Assembly: GCA_039707655.1 (NCBI GenBank)
Contig: CM077670.1
Coordinates: 150,082,001 to 150,146,000 of the forward strand
DNA length: 64,000 nt
DNA from: Elymus sibiricus
Lineage: Eukaryota > Streptophyta > Magnoliopsida > Poales > Poaceae
Direction of reading: 5' to 3'
In this document: positions 24,845 to 34,835 of the stretch, one piece after another
Layout of the letters: each line of letters begins with the position of its first letter
Position numbering within the stretch: the stretch's first letter is position 1
Notes under the pieces: model-generated
What the model was told of the DNA's origin: nothing
Database searches by the model: none
What the model saw: only the letters and a program-made list of their open reading frames with translations
Program-made: the position numbers and the translations under genes

Positions 24845-24852
24845 CTTATAAA
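24845..24852 (-). promoter_or_regulatory. TATA box of candidate Pol III gene
   Basis: The minus strand reads TTTATAAG, preceded by CCGG and positioned 24 nt after the USE. Initiation would be expected roughly 25-30 nt downstream, near 24820-24826. Confidence 0.55.
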
Positions 24853-24876
24853 CCGGTCGTAGGCGCTCTCGCCAGG

Positions 24877-24888
24877 CGAGGTGGGACT
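24877..24888 (-). promoter_or_regulatory. Upstream sequence element (USE) of plant snRNA type
   Basis: On the minus strand the site reads AGTCCCACCTCG, one mismatch from the plant snRNA USE consensus RTCCCACATCG. It lies 24 nt upstream of a TATA box. That spacing is characteristic of plant Pol III snRNA-type promoters; Pol II snRNA genes use about 34 nt. Confidence 0.6.
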
Positions 24889-25527
24889 AAAGTTCAGCGC
24901 ATACACACTGCACAGAACGAACCAGCCGTGCACACAGGCCTACCCGGGCCGGATGTAACTTACTCTCAAACAGGCCCAACACGCCACAGCACGGATATCT
25001 GCATCTAATAAAATTATTCTCTCATTCCACGGCACACCAAATAACAAAAAAGACTCAAAAAAAAGAACCATTACAATGAGATTATCAACAACAACAAAAA
25101 ATAGAACAAAAATTAAATGAATAACCACAACAACAACAAAAAACCAGTCCGCGGCCAGCCAGCAATTGCAGTTCTTTCACAAAAAAAACGCAGGAAGCTG
25201 CAAAGACACAGAAGGGATGCAGTCCGCGGCCTCCAACAATGCAGTACTGTATGATTAACGAAGAAGTTCTAATACTTCTGAAATGCAGTTCGGCAAACTA
25301 AAACAGATTCCTTCTACCGCATACCACCTACCACCTACCACAGCATTTATTACTTTCATTGAAAAACCAGCATTCATCCTGGCTGCATAAAACCTATCCA
25401 TTCGTCCTCCCAACTCACAGAACTCCTCCCCTCTTCTTCTCTTCTCCAAAGCCCAGATCTGGGGTTCCGCCCATTCCCCCCTATTATCTGCCTTTCCTCT
25501 GTTATCTGCTTTTCCACTGAGCCCACC

Positions 25528-26461
25528 ATGGACTGTTCGTGCGGCTGCCTCACAAGGATTGTGCCGATAGTGGAGGCATGCATGTACTCTCATGGTCTGG
25601 AGCTCACCGAGTCTGAGCGGCGCAGTCAGCTCTCCTGCCTGATGACCACAAACCATGGATTTCGGGCACCATTCCTTTATCGCCTCACAACTGAAGACCT
25701 TGAGGAATCATGGGTATGTCTTTCCCCCTCTTAGTTTTTCACAATATCAGGTTACAAATACACATCTGAATGTACCATTACTTTCTTCAGTCTTATCATC
25801 AATGCCAAGATCTGTGTCTTTTTCAGATTTGTCAGAAATTAACACTAGGTGGTTCTATATATATTTTTTCAGTCCCATCTCAGATGTTAACACTAGTTAA
25901 ATACGGAACTGAACATACGATCCACAACACCCAAAAAAAAGAAGTTCAAACGCCCATCGATGCAGTGCACTTGCTATTTCAGAGCAGTACACCTGACCTG
26001 AACTTGCAGTGCCAAACTGTTAGCAGAATAGTATATATTCTACCAAAGTTACTGCTCAAGTCCGTATATATTTTGGTTCATATACTGCTACTTCTTTATT
26101 AATAGTAGTCAAATATTTATACATATTTAAGTCAAAAATAAACAGATAATATTAAGATATAGCAAACCGTGTGGTGTTTACTTATAAACATTCTTTTTCC
26201 ATGCATGCCAAAATGCAGAAACTGCCATCCACAATAAGGTTTACTGCTCCGACTTCAGGGAAGCTTATTTTGGAGACAGACCACAAGAATGGGTATGAAT
26301 ACATGCAAGCTGACTACCACATTGACTCTGATGGCTGCTTCAACATAACTGCTGGCTGGAAGGAGTTTATCTCCCAGAATGGGTTTGAGACCGGAGAAGT
26401 GGCGATGGTGATGTTCTACAGGGAAAAAGGCTCCCTATTATTTAGAATATTTGCTCTGTAG
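25528..26461 (+). CDS. Small B3 DNA-binding-domain protein
   Basis: Exons are 25528-25713 and 26219-26461, joined in phase 0 over a GT-AG intron, giving about 142 residues. The ATG is in a good context (CACCATGGAC). Exon 1 encodes a short lead (MDCSCGCLTRIVPIVEACM...). Exon 2 begins KLPSTIRFTAP and ends with GWKEFI..NGFETGEVAMVMFYREKG...FRI, the typical C-terminal half of a plant B3 domain (GWK-F...L..GD...F). Family members bind DNA as transcription factors in the nucleus. The domain is short and the early strands are weak, so this could be a truncated REM-like copy. It follows exo2 in the same orientation with about 1.5 kb between. Confidence 0.65.
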
Positions 26462-26533
26462 GCTGTCTAAAAATAAAGCAAACCCTTTATGCTGTAAGCT
26501 TTTAAAATTAAGTCCAACAGACAACGCAACTCT

Positions 26534-27190
26534 ATGTTCTTCAGACGGTCTGAATAGTCCTTTTTTAATGAATGTGAGCTCATCAGCATCAGTTTATCAA
26601 TCTTTTGCCAAGCTGGCGGCAGATATGCAGTTCTCTAATACATATAGTGAGGTGCGCTATATTAAAGAGTGCAATGCTCTACGTAGAAACAATGCAGTAC
26701 GAATGGACAAAACTTTTGCAGTTCACCTATGATGTTTTAAAAATTGGCTTAGTATGCAGTTCTATTCAGTACAACAAATACAGTACGATAGTCCAAATTT
26801 TGAAGTTCACTTAACCACATAATACATTTACAAAAAATGAGAAATCTCATAGGCTGTCATCTATGTTCTTCAGAAGGTCTGAATAGTACCGTTTTCGTGT
26901 ATGTGAGCTCATATGCATCATTTTAACATTCTTTTGATAAGTTGGTGGGACAAAAGGCAGATCTCTAAAACATATAATGAAGTGCGCTATATTAAAAAGT
27001 GTAGTGCTCTAGGTAAAAACAATACAGTGCGAATGGACGACACATTTGCAGTTCAACTCTGCTGCTTTAAAACTTCTCATAGTATGCAGTTCTGTTTAGT
27101 ATAAGAATGCAGTACGAGAGTGCAAACTTTGCAGTTCGCTCAACCACAAAATGCATTTACAAAAATGAGAAATCTCAGACGCTATCATGT
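26534..27190 (+). repeat. Tandem duplication, period about 329 bp
   Basis: ATGTTCTTCAGACGGTCTGA at 26534 is repeated as ATGTTCTTCAGAAGGTCTGA at 26863. The following 300 bp also match, including GTGAGCTCAT, GTGCGCTATATTAAA and TTTGCAGTTCA blocks. The units contain GCAGTTC/GCAGTAC words. No gene is seen. Confidence 0.75.
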
Positions 27191-27997
27191 ACACTGTAAT
27201 GCAGTTCCAGTGTAGTCCACTACTTACAAACATGCAGTACACTACAACATATGAAAGAACTGCAACAATAAGAACAAAGCAATAGAGATCCAGACATGTT
27301 TTGAGACTAACAGAGGTCAGCAAATATAGTCACAGTTCGATAGCTCGCCTAATCGATGTGCAAACACTCAATTTTGAAGAATATGCCGCAAAAAATTCAA
27401 TCGAGCTCATGGGCCAAAAAAAGTAACGGATGAACAACAGACGTTGTTCTCAAAAAATTGACACTCAAGTATACCGATTACAGATGCAATACAGTCGATT
27501 CAAACGAAAGAAAGACACTAGTTCGAAGATTCAAAACGCATCAACGCGCAAAATCCAAAAAACCAAAAAACACAGAGGAGCGGACGAAGCTCATCACGCC
27601 CGCACAATCGATTTCACAAAAATGATACCAGATTACGAACAAAAATGCAGATTATAGATAAACGGGAGCGTTTAAACGAACGCCAGCTAAGAATTCCTAC
27701 TAAAAAACCACATTCGAGCGCAAAAAAATTGAATCACGCACGAACACGAACGAACAGAGGAAAGCTTGTCCGCCAAATCAGACGATTTGTGCAGATTTTA
27801 GCCGGGATTCCAGTAAATTACAAACAATAATGGATAACGAACGTCCAGAAACAACTAAAACCATCCCGCAACACCCGATTGCATCCAGAACACACGGACG
27901 CACCACAAGCCATGAAGTAGTTCTCCTATCTGGCATTGCAGTGCTATTTGTACAGAAATGCAGTGCACTAGCGTTCAGCGTGCAGTTCGGAAGTGTG
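27191..27997. other. Spacer left of the composite TA element
   Basis: A-rich sequence with scattered GCAGTGC words to about 27250, then sequence with no recognised feature. Short open frames at 27430-27830 have no domain signature and biased composition. Confidence 0.4.
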
Positions 27998-28039
27998 GGC
28001 AGAATAATTATTCTGCCAATATTGGCAGAATAGACGGGT

Positions 28040-28041
<2 letters not shown>

Positions 28042-28131
<90 letters not shown>
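28042..28131. repeat. (TA)n microsatellite, about 90 bp
   Basis: Uninterrupted TA dinucleotides. Open frames reported through it (alternating Tyr-Ile) are artefacts. Confidence 0.95.
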
Positions 28132-28132
<1 letters not shown>

Positions 28133-28913
28133 CCAGGGATAGGAATATAGTAATGCAATTACTACCTATCTCCTGAAAGCTAATTGAAATCGGCACGTCA
28201 CGTGTCGTAACTCAATTACCGCACATTGGTTGTTCACAAGAGGTTGATAGTAATGCAATTACTGCTTACCTATGTACCATATCATAATGCAAGAGGTTGA
28301 TAGTAATGCAATTACCACACATTGGCATGTCACGGTCGTAACTGAGTTACCATGCATTTGGCTATTCACAAGAGGTTGATAGTAATGCAATTACTACCTA
28401 CACATGAACAGTAGTAATCTTGTTCCCCAGTTGTAACAAGATTACCATAGTCCCACTAAAATACAATACCATCCATTTTTTTCTTTGCGGGCATTACCAT
28501 CTAATTGCTGGTTCATTACGATATGCCCAAAATATTACGAGATGAAGGACGGAGGAGTGATGAGTAGTGGTCAGTAACAATTTTAATTACATTACTATAT
28601 GTTGCCAAAACTTTACCATAACTAGTGATGAACAAGCCTGGGATCCGATAAAGTTTTTAATACCGTTACTATATAAGACCACTTTTTTACGTTCATTACT
28701 AGAGTAGTGGTCAAACGTCATGAGGCGGAGGTGCAGCATGGGCAGCCAGTAACGGATTTTAATCGCATTACTATATATATGTTAGCCTTTTACGGTCATT
28801 AACTATAGGTGAGGCCGAGTGGCGCGGACCGAGCGATTAGCGGACAAGGGCATTTACCGACCGGCGCGCACGATAAGGCGTTTTGCGCTCTCGCTTAGTT
28901 TAGCGCCACCGTG

Positions 28914-28918
<5 letters not shown>
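28132..28918. repeat. ~790-bp segment between two TA arrays
   Basis: Contains at least three spaced copies of AAGAGGTTGATAGTAATGCA followed by ATTAC (near 28228, 28291 and 28370), plus GTAATGCAATTACT at 28160. GTAATGCAATTAC is nearly self-complementary. The abrupt change to (TA)n at both ends suggests an inserted unit. No ORF of note. Confidence 0.5.

Positions 28919-28987
<69 letters not shown>
28919..28987. repeat. (TA)n microsatellite, about 69 bp
   Basis: Uninterrupted TA dinucleotides separating the 790-bp segment from the MITE-like core. Confidence 0.95.
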
Positions 28988-28990
<3 letters not shown>

Positions 28991-29360
28991 AAAATGCATC
29001 CTACCATCTAGGGGTAGTTACCCCACATGTCCCATATACTACCATGTGGTAGTATATATACTCTTTTATCATTTTAAGTATGTTCATATGCTATATATAA
29101 GATACTTGAAAGTGAGTTACATGAAAAAATTGCAAGTTGGCCCATGGTTTTTATTATGTTTGTGAAACACGTACGTATTTCTACGTAAAAAAGAGCATAC
29201 TCAAAATACGATACATAATACCAAAAAAGTAGTATATATAGTACCTAAACATTCTTATATACTACATACTACACGTACATACTCTCCGATTTGATAGATA
29301 CTACATACAACATACAAAACTCATGTGGTGGTAACTACCACCGGTGGTAGATAAAATTTG

Positions 29361-29362
<2 letters not shown>
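28988..29362 (+). mobile_element. MITE-like core, copy 1
   Basis: A 375-bp AT-rich unit with (TA)n on both sides. Its ends are imperfect inverted repeats of about 38 bp: GGTAGTTACCCCACAT near the left end against ATGTGGTGGTAACTACC near the right end. About 340 bp match, inverted, to 49870-50205, including CCATATACTACCATG and CTCTCCGATTTGATAGAT. It encodes nothing. Confidence 0.65.

Positions 29363-29422
<60 letters not shown>
29363..29422. repeat. (TA)n microsatellite, about 60 bp
   Basis: Uninterrupted TA dinucleotides between the MITE-like core and the right W-W'-W module. Confidence 0.95.
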
Positions 29423-29424
<2 letters not shown>

Positions 29425-29462
29425 GAGCTATTCTGTTTTGCGTAACAGAATATTATTCTGTT

Positions 29463-30226
29463 ACTATTGTCGAATTGACGAATTCGAGTGATTGTACTGA
29501 TGCTGTCATTTGCGTCGAACTGGTCGGCTTCTCTAGTTCAAAAAAAAATTGCAAATTTTTTTTCGTCGGAACGGGATGTGTAATATACCGTTGGAAAGCT
29601 CTTGACGGCTAGATTACAAGTTATATAGAACTTTTTTGCAAAATCCTCACAGTTTAAGAGCAGATTTGAAAAAAACGTTTTTTTTTTCAAATTCGAAAAC
29701 GCGAATAGTATTTTGGACATTATTTTCAAACGGTTTCTCAAAATTGAGCAAATGAGATGGCGTTGGAAAGCTGGTGAAAATCAAGGTAATTTGAAAAATG
29801 GTGAAATTTTGGGCGAATCGTATTTTCATATTTTTTTGCAAACGACTTGTTGGATTGATGCAAATGATATGGCGTTGGAAAGCTATGGAAAATGCAAAAC
29901 TTTTACGTATATAAAGTTTTTTATAATTCATTACGATTTAAATTCGAATTCAAATACGGTTAAAGTTGGTTTCGAATGCAATTTTTTTTAAAAGTTTGTC
30001 GAAATGGGGAAATAATATACCGTTGGAAAGATATCAAAAATGTGAAACTACGCCATGTTGAATGTTTTCTCAAATTCGCAACCGTTTGAGAGTAATTTTG
30101 AATACGATGATACCAATAGTGTTGTTTTTCCGTCCAAAAAACAGAGTACTCGTACTGAACTATGTGTGTGTTTGTACTAATGTATTTTTATAGACTATAC
30201 TTTACTCTGTTTTTTGGGTATTGTTT
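29463..30226. repeat. Degenerate repeats around CGTTGGAAAGC
   Basis: The word CGTTGGAAAG recurs near 29589, 29761, 29873 and 30021, each followed by similar AT-rich tracts with A/T homopolymers and TTCGAATTC-like words. A 15-bp perfect inverted repeat, CCAAAAAACAGAGTA, sits at 30134-30148 with its complement at 30203-30217, just left of the Gypsy insertion. No gene recognised. Confidence 0.5.
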
Positions 30227-33200
30227 TGTAACACCCCATGTAATTAAGCTACAATGATCCCCCTCTGATAATGCCAAGTCATCATGTTTAATAGTGCTTG
30301 ATCATCATTTGCATCATATCTCATTTCAAATTCCAACTCAAATTGAAGTTCAAATATAAATTGAAAATGAAAGTTGTTCCAATTTGGAAACTAAAATGTT
30401 CATTAAATAGCAAATAATCCATAACTAATTGTGTTAAGAAAAACAACATCACCTAAATTCCCTAGATGAGTCTAACATCCTAAAACAGTACCAAAACAGC
30501 AATAATTAATCCATTTCATTTAAATAAAAAAATCAAATGAAATCATTTATTCACCAAACCTTTTTCTGGCAGTGAGTTATATTGCCTAGTATTTAAATGG
30601 ACAATTCCCATATTTTACAAAATTGAAATGGAGGCCAGACATTTTGCAAAACAGAAAAGCAAAGACAAAACAGAAAAGAAAAGGGAAAAGAATAACGGGC
30701 TACTGTGCACTTGGGCTTCCAGTGCACAGTGCAAATCGGCCCGGCCCAGCGAGGCCTTCTCCTTCCTCTCGCGCGCCAGAAGCCATAGCGCGCTCGAACG
30801 CGCGCGCGCCGTCCATCCGCCGTCTTGCCTCGCTGTCGGCCATCCGGTGGTGCCCCGCGTGAATAAGGACCCCGCGCATCCCCCTGGCGAAACCCTAGCC
30901 CGATTCCCCCTCCCCTCGCTCGCCATCGACCTCACCCGAGCACAGCCATGGCGGCTCCACCCTAGATCGCGCGGCCACCGCCTCCCTCTCGTCGCCGCAC
31001 CGTGTCCAACTCCTTCCCCGTCCTCGACTACGTCGCCTACGCCTCGCCGTTGGAGCTCGGAGCCGCCACCGCGTCGCCCACGAGCTCGTCTTCAACCTAC
31101 GGGCACCCGAGTCCCCGCCGTCGATTCGTCGCCATCGCGCTTCCCCGAGCCCACCTTTGCACGCCTACGGGACCACTGTGAGCCCCACGTTATTCCCCTC
31201 TCCTCTCGCCGCCGTTTGCTAGCCGTAGTAGCCGTCCCCGTCGTGCCCGAGATCTCCGCCGTGGAGCTCGTCGCCGGCGTCATTCCGGTAACCATTTGGT
31301 CACGGGCTCGTGCCCGTTAGCTTCGCCGCATCGCGTAGGCCTCGCCTAGGCTCTTAGTTCGCTCGCTACGGCGCTGCAACGCTGTCCCCGAACACCACCC
31401 GTAGCCGCCGCCGCCCGCCGCCGTCGTCGTGCCTGATTCCAGCCACCTCAGCCGCCGTGACCACCGCCATCGGACGCGGCGTGCAGTGCACGTTCCAGAG
31501 AGCCCGGCCGCGCGCGATTTGGTGCACCACAGCGCAAACCCGAGCTCGCCGGAGCGCTCTGGTGGCCGGCGCTGACCTGTCGCCGACGTGGCCGCGCCCT
31601 GTGCCACTGACTGCTGGGCCCCGCGGGCCCAGTTGACCGAGTCAACTCGGCTGACTGGGCAGCCCAGTCACTGACACGCGGGCCCCACCCTGTTTAAACG
31701 TTTTTAAAAATAAATAAAAATGTTAATTAAACCGTAAATTAATCTGTTAGTTAATTAGTTAACTAAAAAGTCACTGGCAGTGGGTCCCACTAGCTAATTA
31801 GGTTAATTAGTTAATTTAATATATTGTTAAAATAATACAGTCTATGACAGATGGGCCCCACCCGTCAGATTGACCAGTCAACCGGCTAGGTTGACTGCTG
31901 ACATCATCACGCCGTTCTGCTGACGTCACCATTCACTGTTTTGGATAATTCGAATTAAATAATTCCAGAAATTTCAGAAAATGATTAAAACCTTGAAAAA
32001 TCATATAAATTAAACTGTAACTCGGATAAAAATAATTTATATATGAAAAACGATCAGAAAAATATGACGAATCTGAATATCCTACCCACATACCTGCCAC
32101 ACCCCTCTAACATACTAAACATGGAACCTTTTGCCCGATTTCGATAAATGAATAGTGCATGACTTCAATAAAATAATTCCAGATAAATTCCTAAATTATC
32201 TAAAACAATTAGATAGGCATTATATCACCTCTGCATATCATTTAGGCATGTCATGCATCGCTGTTGCATTGTTGCCGTGAATTTATTGTTTCTTCCCCCT
32301 CCTTCTCTCCCGATAGACGGCGAGACCACCGCTGACGCAGCTGAGTACGACTACGCTCCAGACGAGCAGCCTTCAGACGACCAGCCCCTCTCAGCAGAGC
32401 TTCCAGGCAAGCAAACCCCCTTGATCATCCAGATATCGCCTATTCTTTCCCTCTTATTCTTGCATTAGAATTGCCCCTGTTACTGTTCTGATAGTTCCTA
32501 TTCTGATGCATAGCCTGGTTTTGTAACCTGTTGTTGATACTTTACCTATTATCCTATATGCTTAGTATAGGTTGCTTAGTGATCCATCAATGGCCCCACA
32601 CCCTTGTCCTTGTTGCCACGCTTTTCCACCAGTGACTCGATCAGTATGATCGATGGTCAGAGATCAACTCATCACCGCACATTCCCCTCTAAGTTGTTCG
32701 ACTCTGCAGAGCTACCACCGAGTGCCGAGGGTGATACCTCTTATCTCACTTCCGATGATGCCTCTGTAGAATAGCTATCCGGTTGTGGGTTACCGAGGGT
32801 GATTCCTCTTTCATCACCTCCGATTAAGCTTCCGTCGTGCAACTCCTCCTGTGTGAATCCATCGAGGGTGATTCCTCCGGGTTCACCTTGACCGATACTT
32901 CGAGTGGGAATCCATCAAGGGTGATTCCTCAGATTCCTTCTCGATACTTTGGACACACGGGTACTTTGACTTTACTACTGTCATTTGATAAAGACGGGTC
33001 GGTTCCAAGAGCACCTGCGAGCCGTGTGTTACCAAGTCAGAGCGACAGGAATCCTGTTCGTCTCTGGGAGCTGCTAAATACGCCTAACGGATTTGGGTAT
33101 TTGATCTGAGTAGGCCACTGGACTTATGCACACTACCACCACGTGGGATAATGGTTATGGGACCCTCTACGTCGTATGTATCATCCGAAAGCTCTTCAGA

Positions 33201-34304
33201 CGTCACAGCTCAGAGATGCGGGCTGATTGCTGGGGTGGGCTGGTTACGTCACTTGTGTATACAGTGTCGCGCCTGGGCCCCGGCCAGTCTCGCAATGTGC
33301 AGGAGTGCAAAGGGCGATGGCCCAAGACCCGTTCGCACTTAGGATTTAGACCGGCGTGCTGACCTCTCTGCTGAGCCTAGGTAGGACTGCGTCGTGTCGA
33401 TTACCCGAGGCCGGGCATTACACAGCAAGTGTGTCCGGCGAGATGTGATCGAGCGTGTTGGGTAACAGTAGTGCACCCCTGCAGGGAAGTGATCTATTCG
33501 AATAGCCGTGACCACGGTAACAGGACGCTCGGAGTTGTATCCTGATCCACTACAACTACAAACTGATGATGATTCAATATTAAACTGTTAATACTGCTCT
33601 CGAGATCGCTTTCTTGCAGGGAGTCGAGAAAGGATCTGAGGGCGTTGCTATTATGTAACCACTATTATATGCTATTGTGTTCTACTCTCTTCTGATGTTG
33701 CAAGATTGCTTCAAGATGCTAGTCTTCGATAGGCTAGGCTTCTCCCCCTCTATTCTGGCATTCTGCAGTTCAGTCCAAAGATACAGCCCCATTCCTTTGA
33801 TACCGATGCATACTTAGTATAGTTCTGATGTCAGTCTTGCGAGTACTTTGGATGAGTACTCACGGTTGCTTTGCTATCTTTTTCCCCATACCCGGTTGCT
33901 GCGATCAGACGACGGAGTCCCGGAGCCAGACGCCACCACAGGAGCTTACTACCAGGAGAGTCCCGGAGGCACGTACTATTGGGTTGAGCCAGCCGACCAG
34001 GAGTAGTTCGGAGGCCCTAGGCAGGAGGCCTTCGCCTTTTGGATCAGTGTCGCTGTTTGTGCTAGCCTTCTTAAGGCAACTTGTTTAACTTTGTGTCTGT
34101 ACTCAGATACTTTTGTTTCCGCTGATGCTTGTATGACTCGAGCTTATGTATTCGAGCCCTCGAGGCCCCTGGCTTGTAATATAAAGCTTGTATGACTTTT
34201 ATTTGTGTTTAGAGTTGTGTTGTGATATCTTCCCGTGAGTCTCTGATCTCGATCGTGTGCATTTGCGTGTATGATTAGTGCACGGTCGAGCAGAGGGCGT
34301 CACA
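30227..34304 (+). repeat. 5' LTR of the Gypsy element (4078 bp)
   Basis: Starts TGTAACACCCC and ends GGGCGTCACA. The GC-rich middle (30700-31680) yields many short open frames that recur in the 3' LTR at the same relative place; they are not supported as genes. A stretch at 32700-32950 holds repeated GAGGGTGATTCCTC words. Confidence 0.9.
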
Positions 34305-34306
34305 AG

Positions 34307-34320
34307 TTGGTATCAGAGCC
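34307..34320 (+). other. Primer binding site, initiator-Met tRNA type
   Basis: TTGGTATCAGAGCC begins 3 nt after the 5' LTR and is the usual complement to the 3' end of plant initiator methionine tRNA. Confidence 0.9.
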
Positions 34321-34835
34321 GACTGCCTGTAGGAAGCCCCCTTCCAACTCCTTGGCCGAAGTTGAGTCTAGTCTTTGAAAAACTATATTTTACTAACATG
34401 GCTGTGTGGCTTACGGGCCCACGTCGCCAATGGGTTGTATTAGGATCTTTTATTCCTCTTCTATACTCTGGGATTCTACTCTCTCGTCTATTCAGGTTAA
34501 AAAATTGCTAACTCTGACATTAGGTTCACGTGATCGCATCCACCCAGAGAGCTGGATTGTCTGCAATTGTTCCTTTCCATTGGTCTGTTTAATCTGATCA
34601 TCACCTTTTCTTTTCCATTGGTCTGTTTAACCTTTCTTGTAATCTAGCTTTTATCTGAGCAGTGATAATTTCCTGCTTAAGCTAACACCCCCAAATGATT
34701 ATCCTCTGGCGTGCCTTATTATCATGGCCGTGCAAGATGTCACCGCCCTTCCTACTCTTAACCCACACTAACCACAGTTCCACAGGATCGAAACCTGACT
34801 CTCCTGTACATCCTTGATCCTGAAGATACCAACTA

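Larger units (their letters stand above)
27998..29462. mobile_element. Composite TA-array element bounded by palindromic W-W'-W modules
   Basis: The left module is at 27998-28031 and the right module at 29430-29462; both face inward onto (TA)n. Between them lie (TA)n at 28042-28131, an insert at 28132-28918, (TA)n at 28919-28987, a MITE-like core at 28988-29362 and (TA)n at 29363-29422. Each module is three 8-bp words, direct-inverted-direct. The right module uses ATTCTGTT, the left ATTCTGCC. The right half is homologous in inverted orientation to the element at 49824-50270. Transposition into (TA)n is inferred by analogy with microsatellite-targeting elements such as rice Micron. No coding capacity is seen. 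Confidence 0.6.

Noticed and set aside
27778..29052. Tyr-Ile repeat proteins
   Set aside because: They are translations of (TA)n arrays.
30628..32470. Open frames up to ~230 codons in the Gypsy LTR, repeated at 37855-39731
   Set aside because: They are GC-rich, recur in both LTRs, have no domain signature and lie within LTR boundaries.
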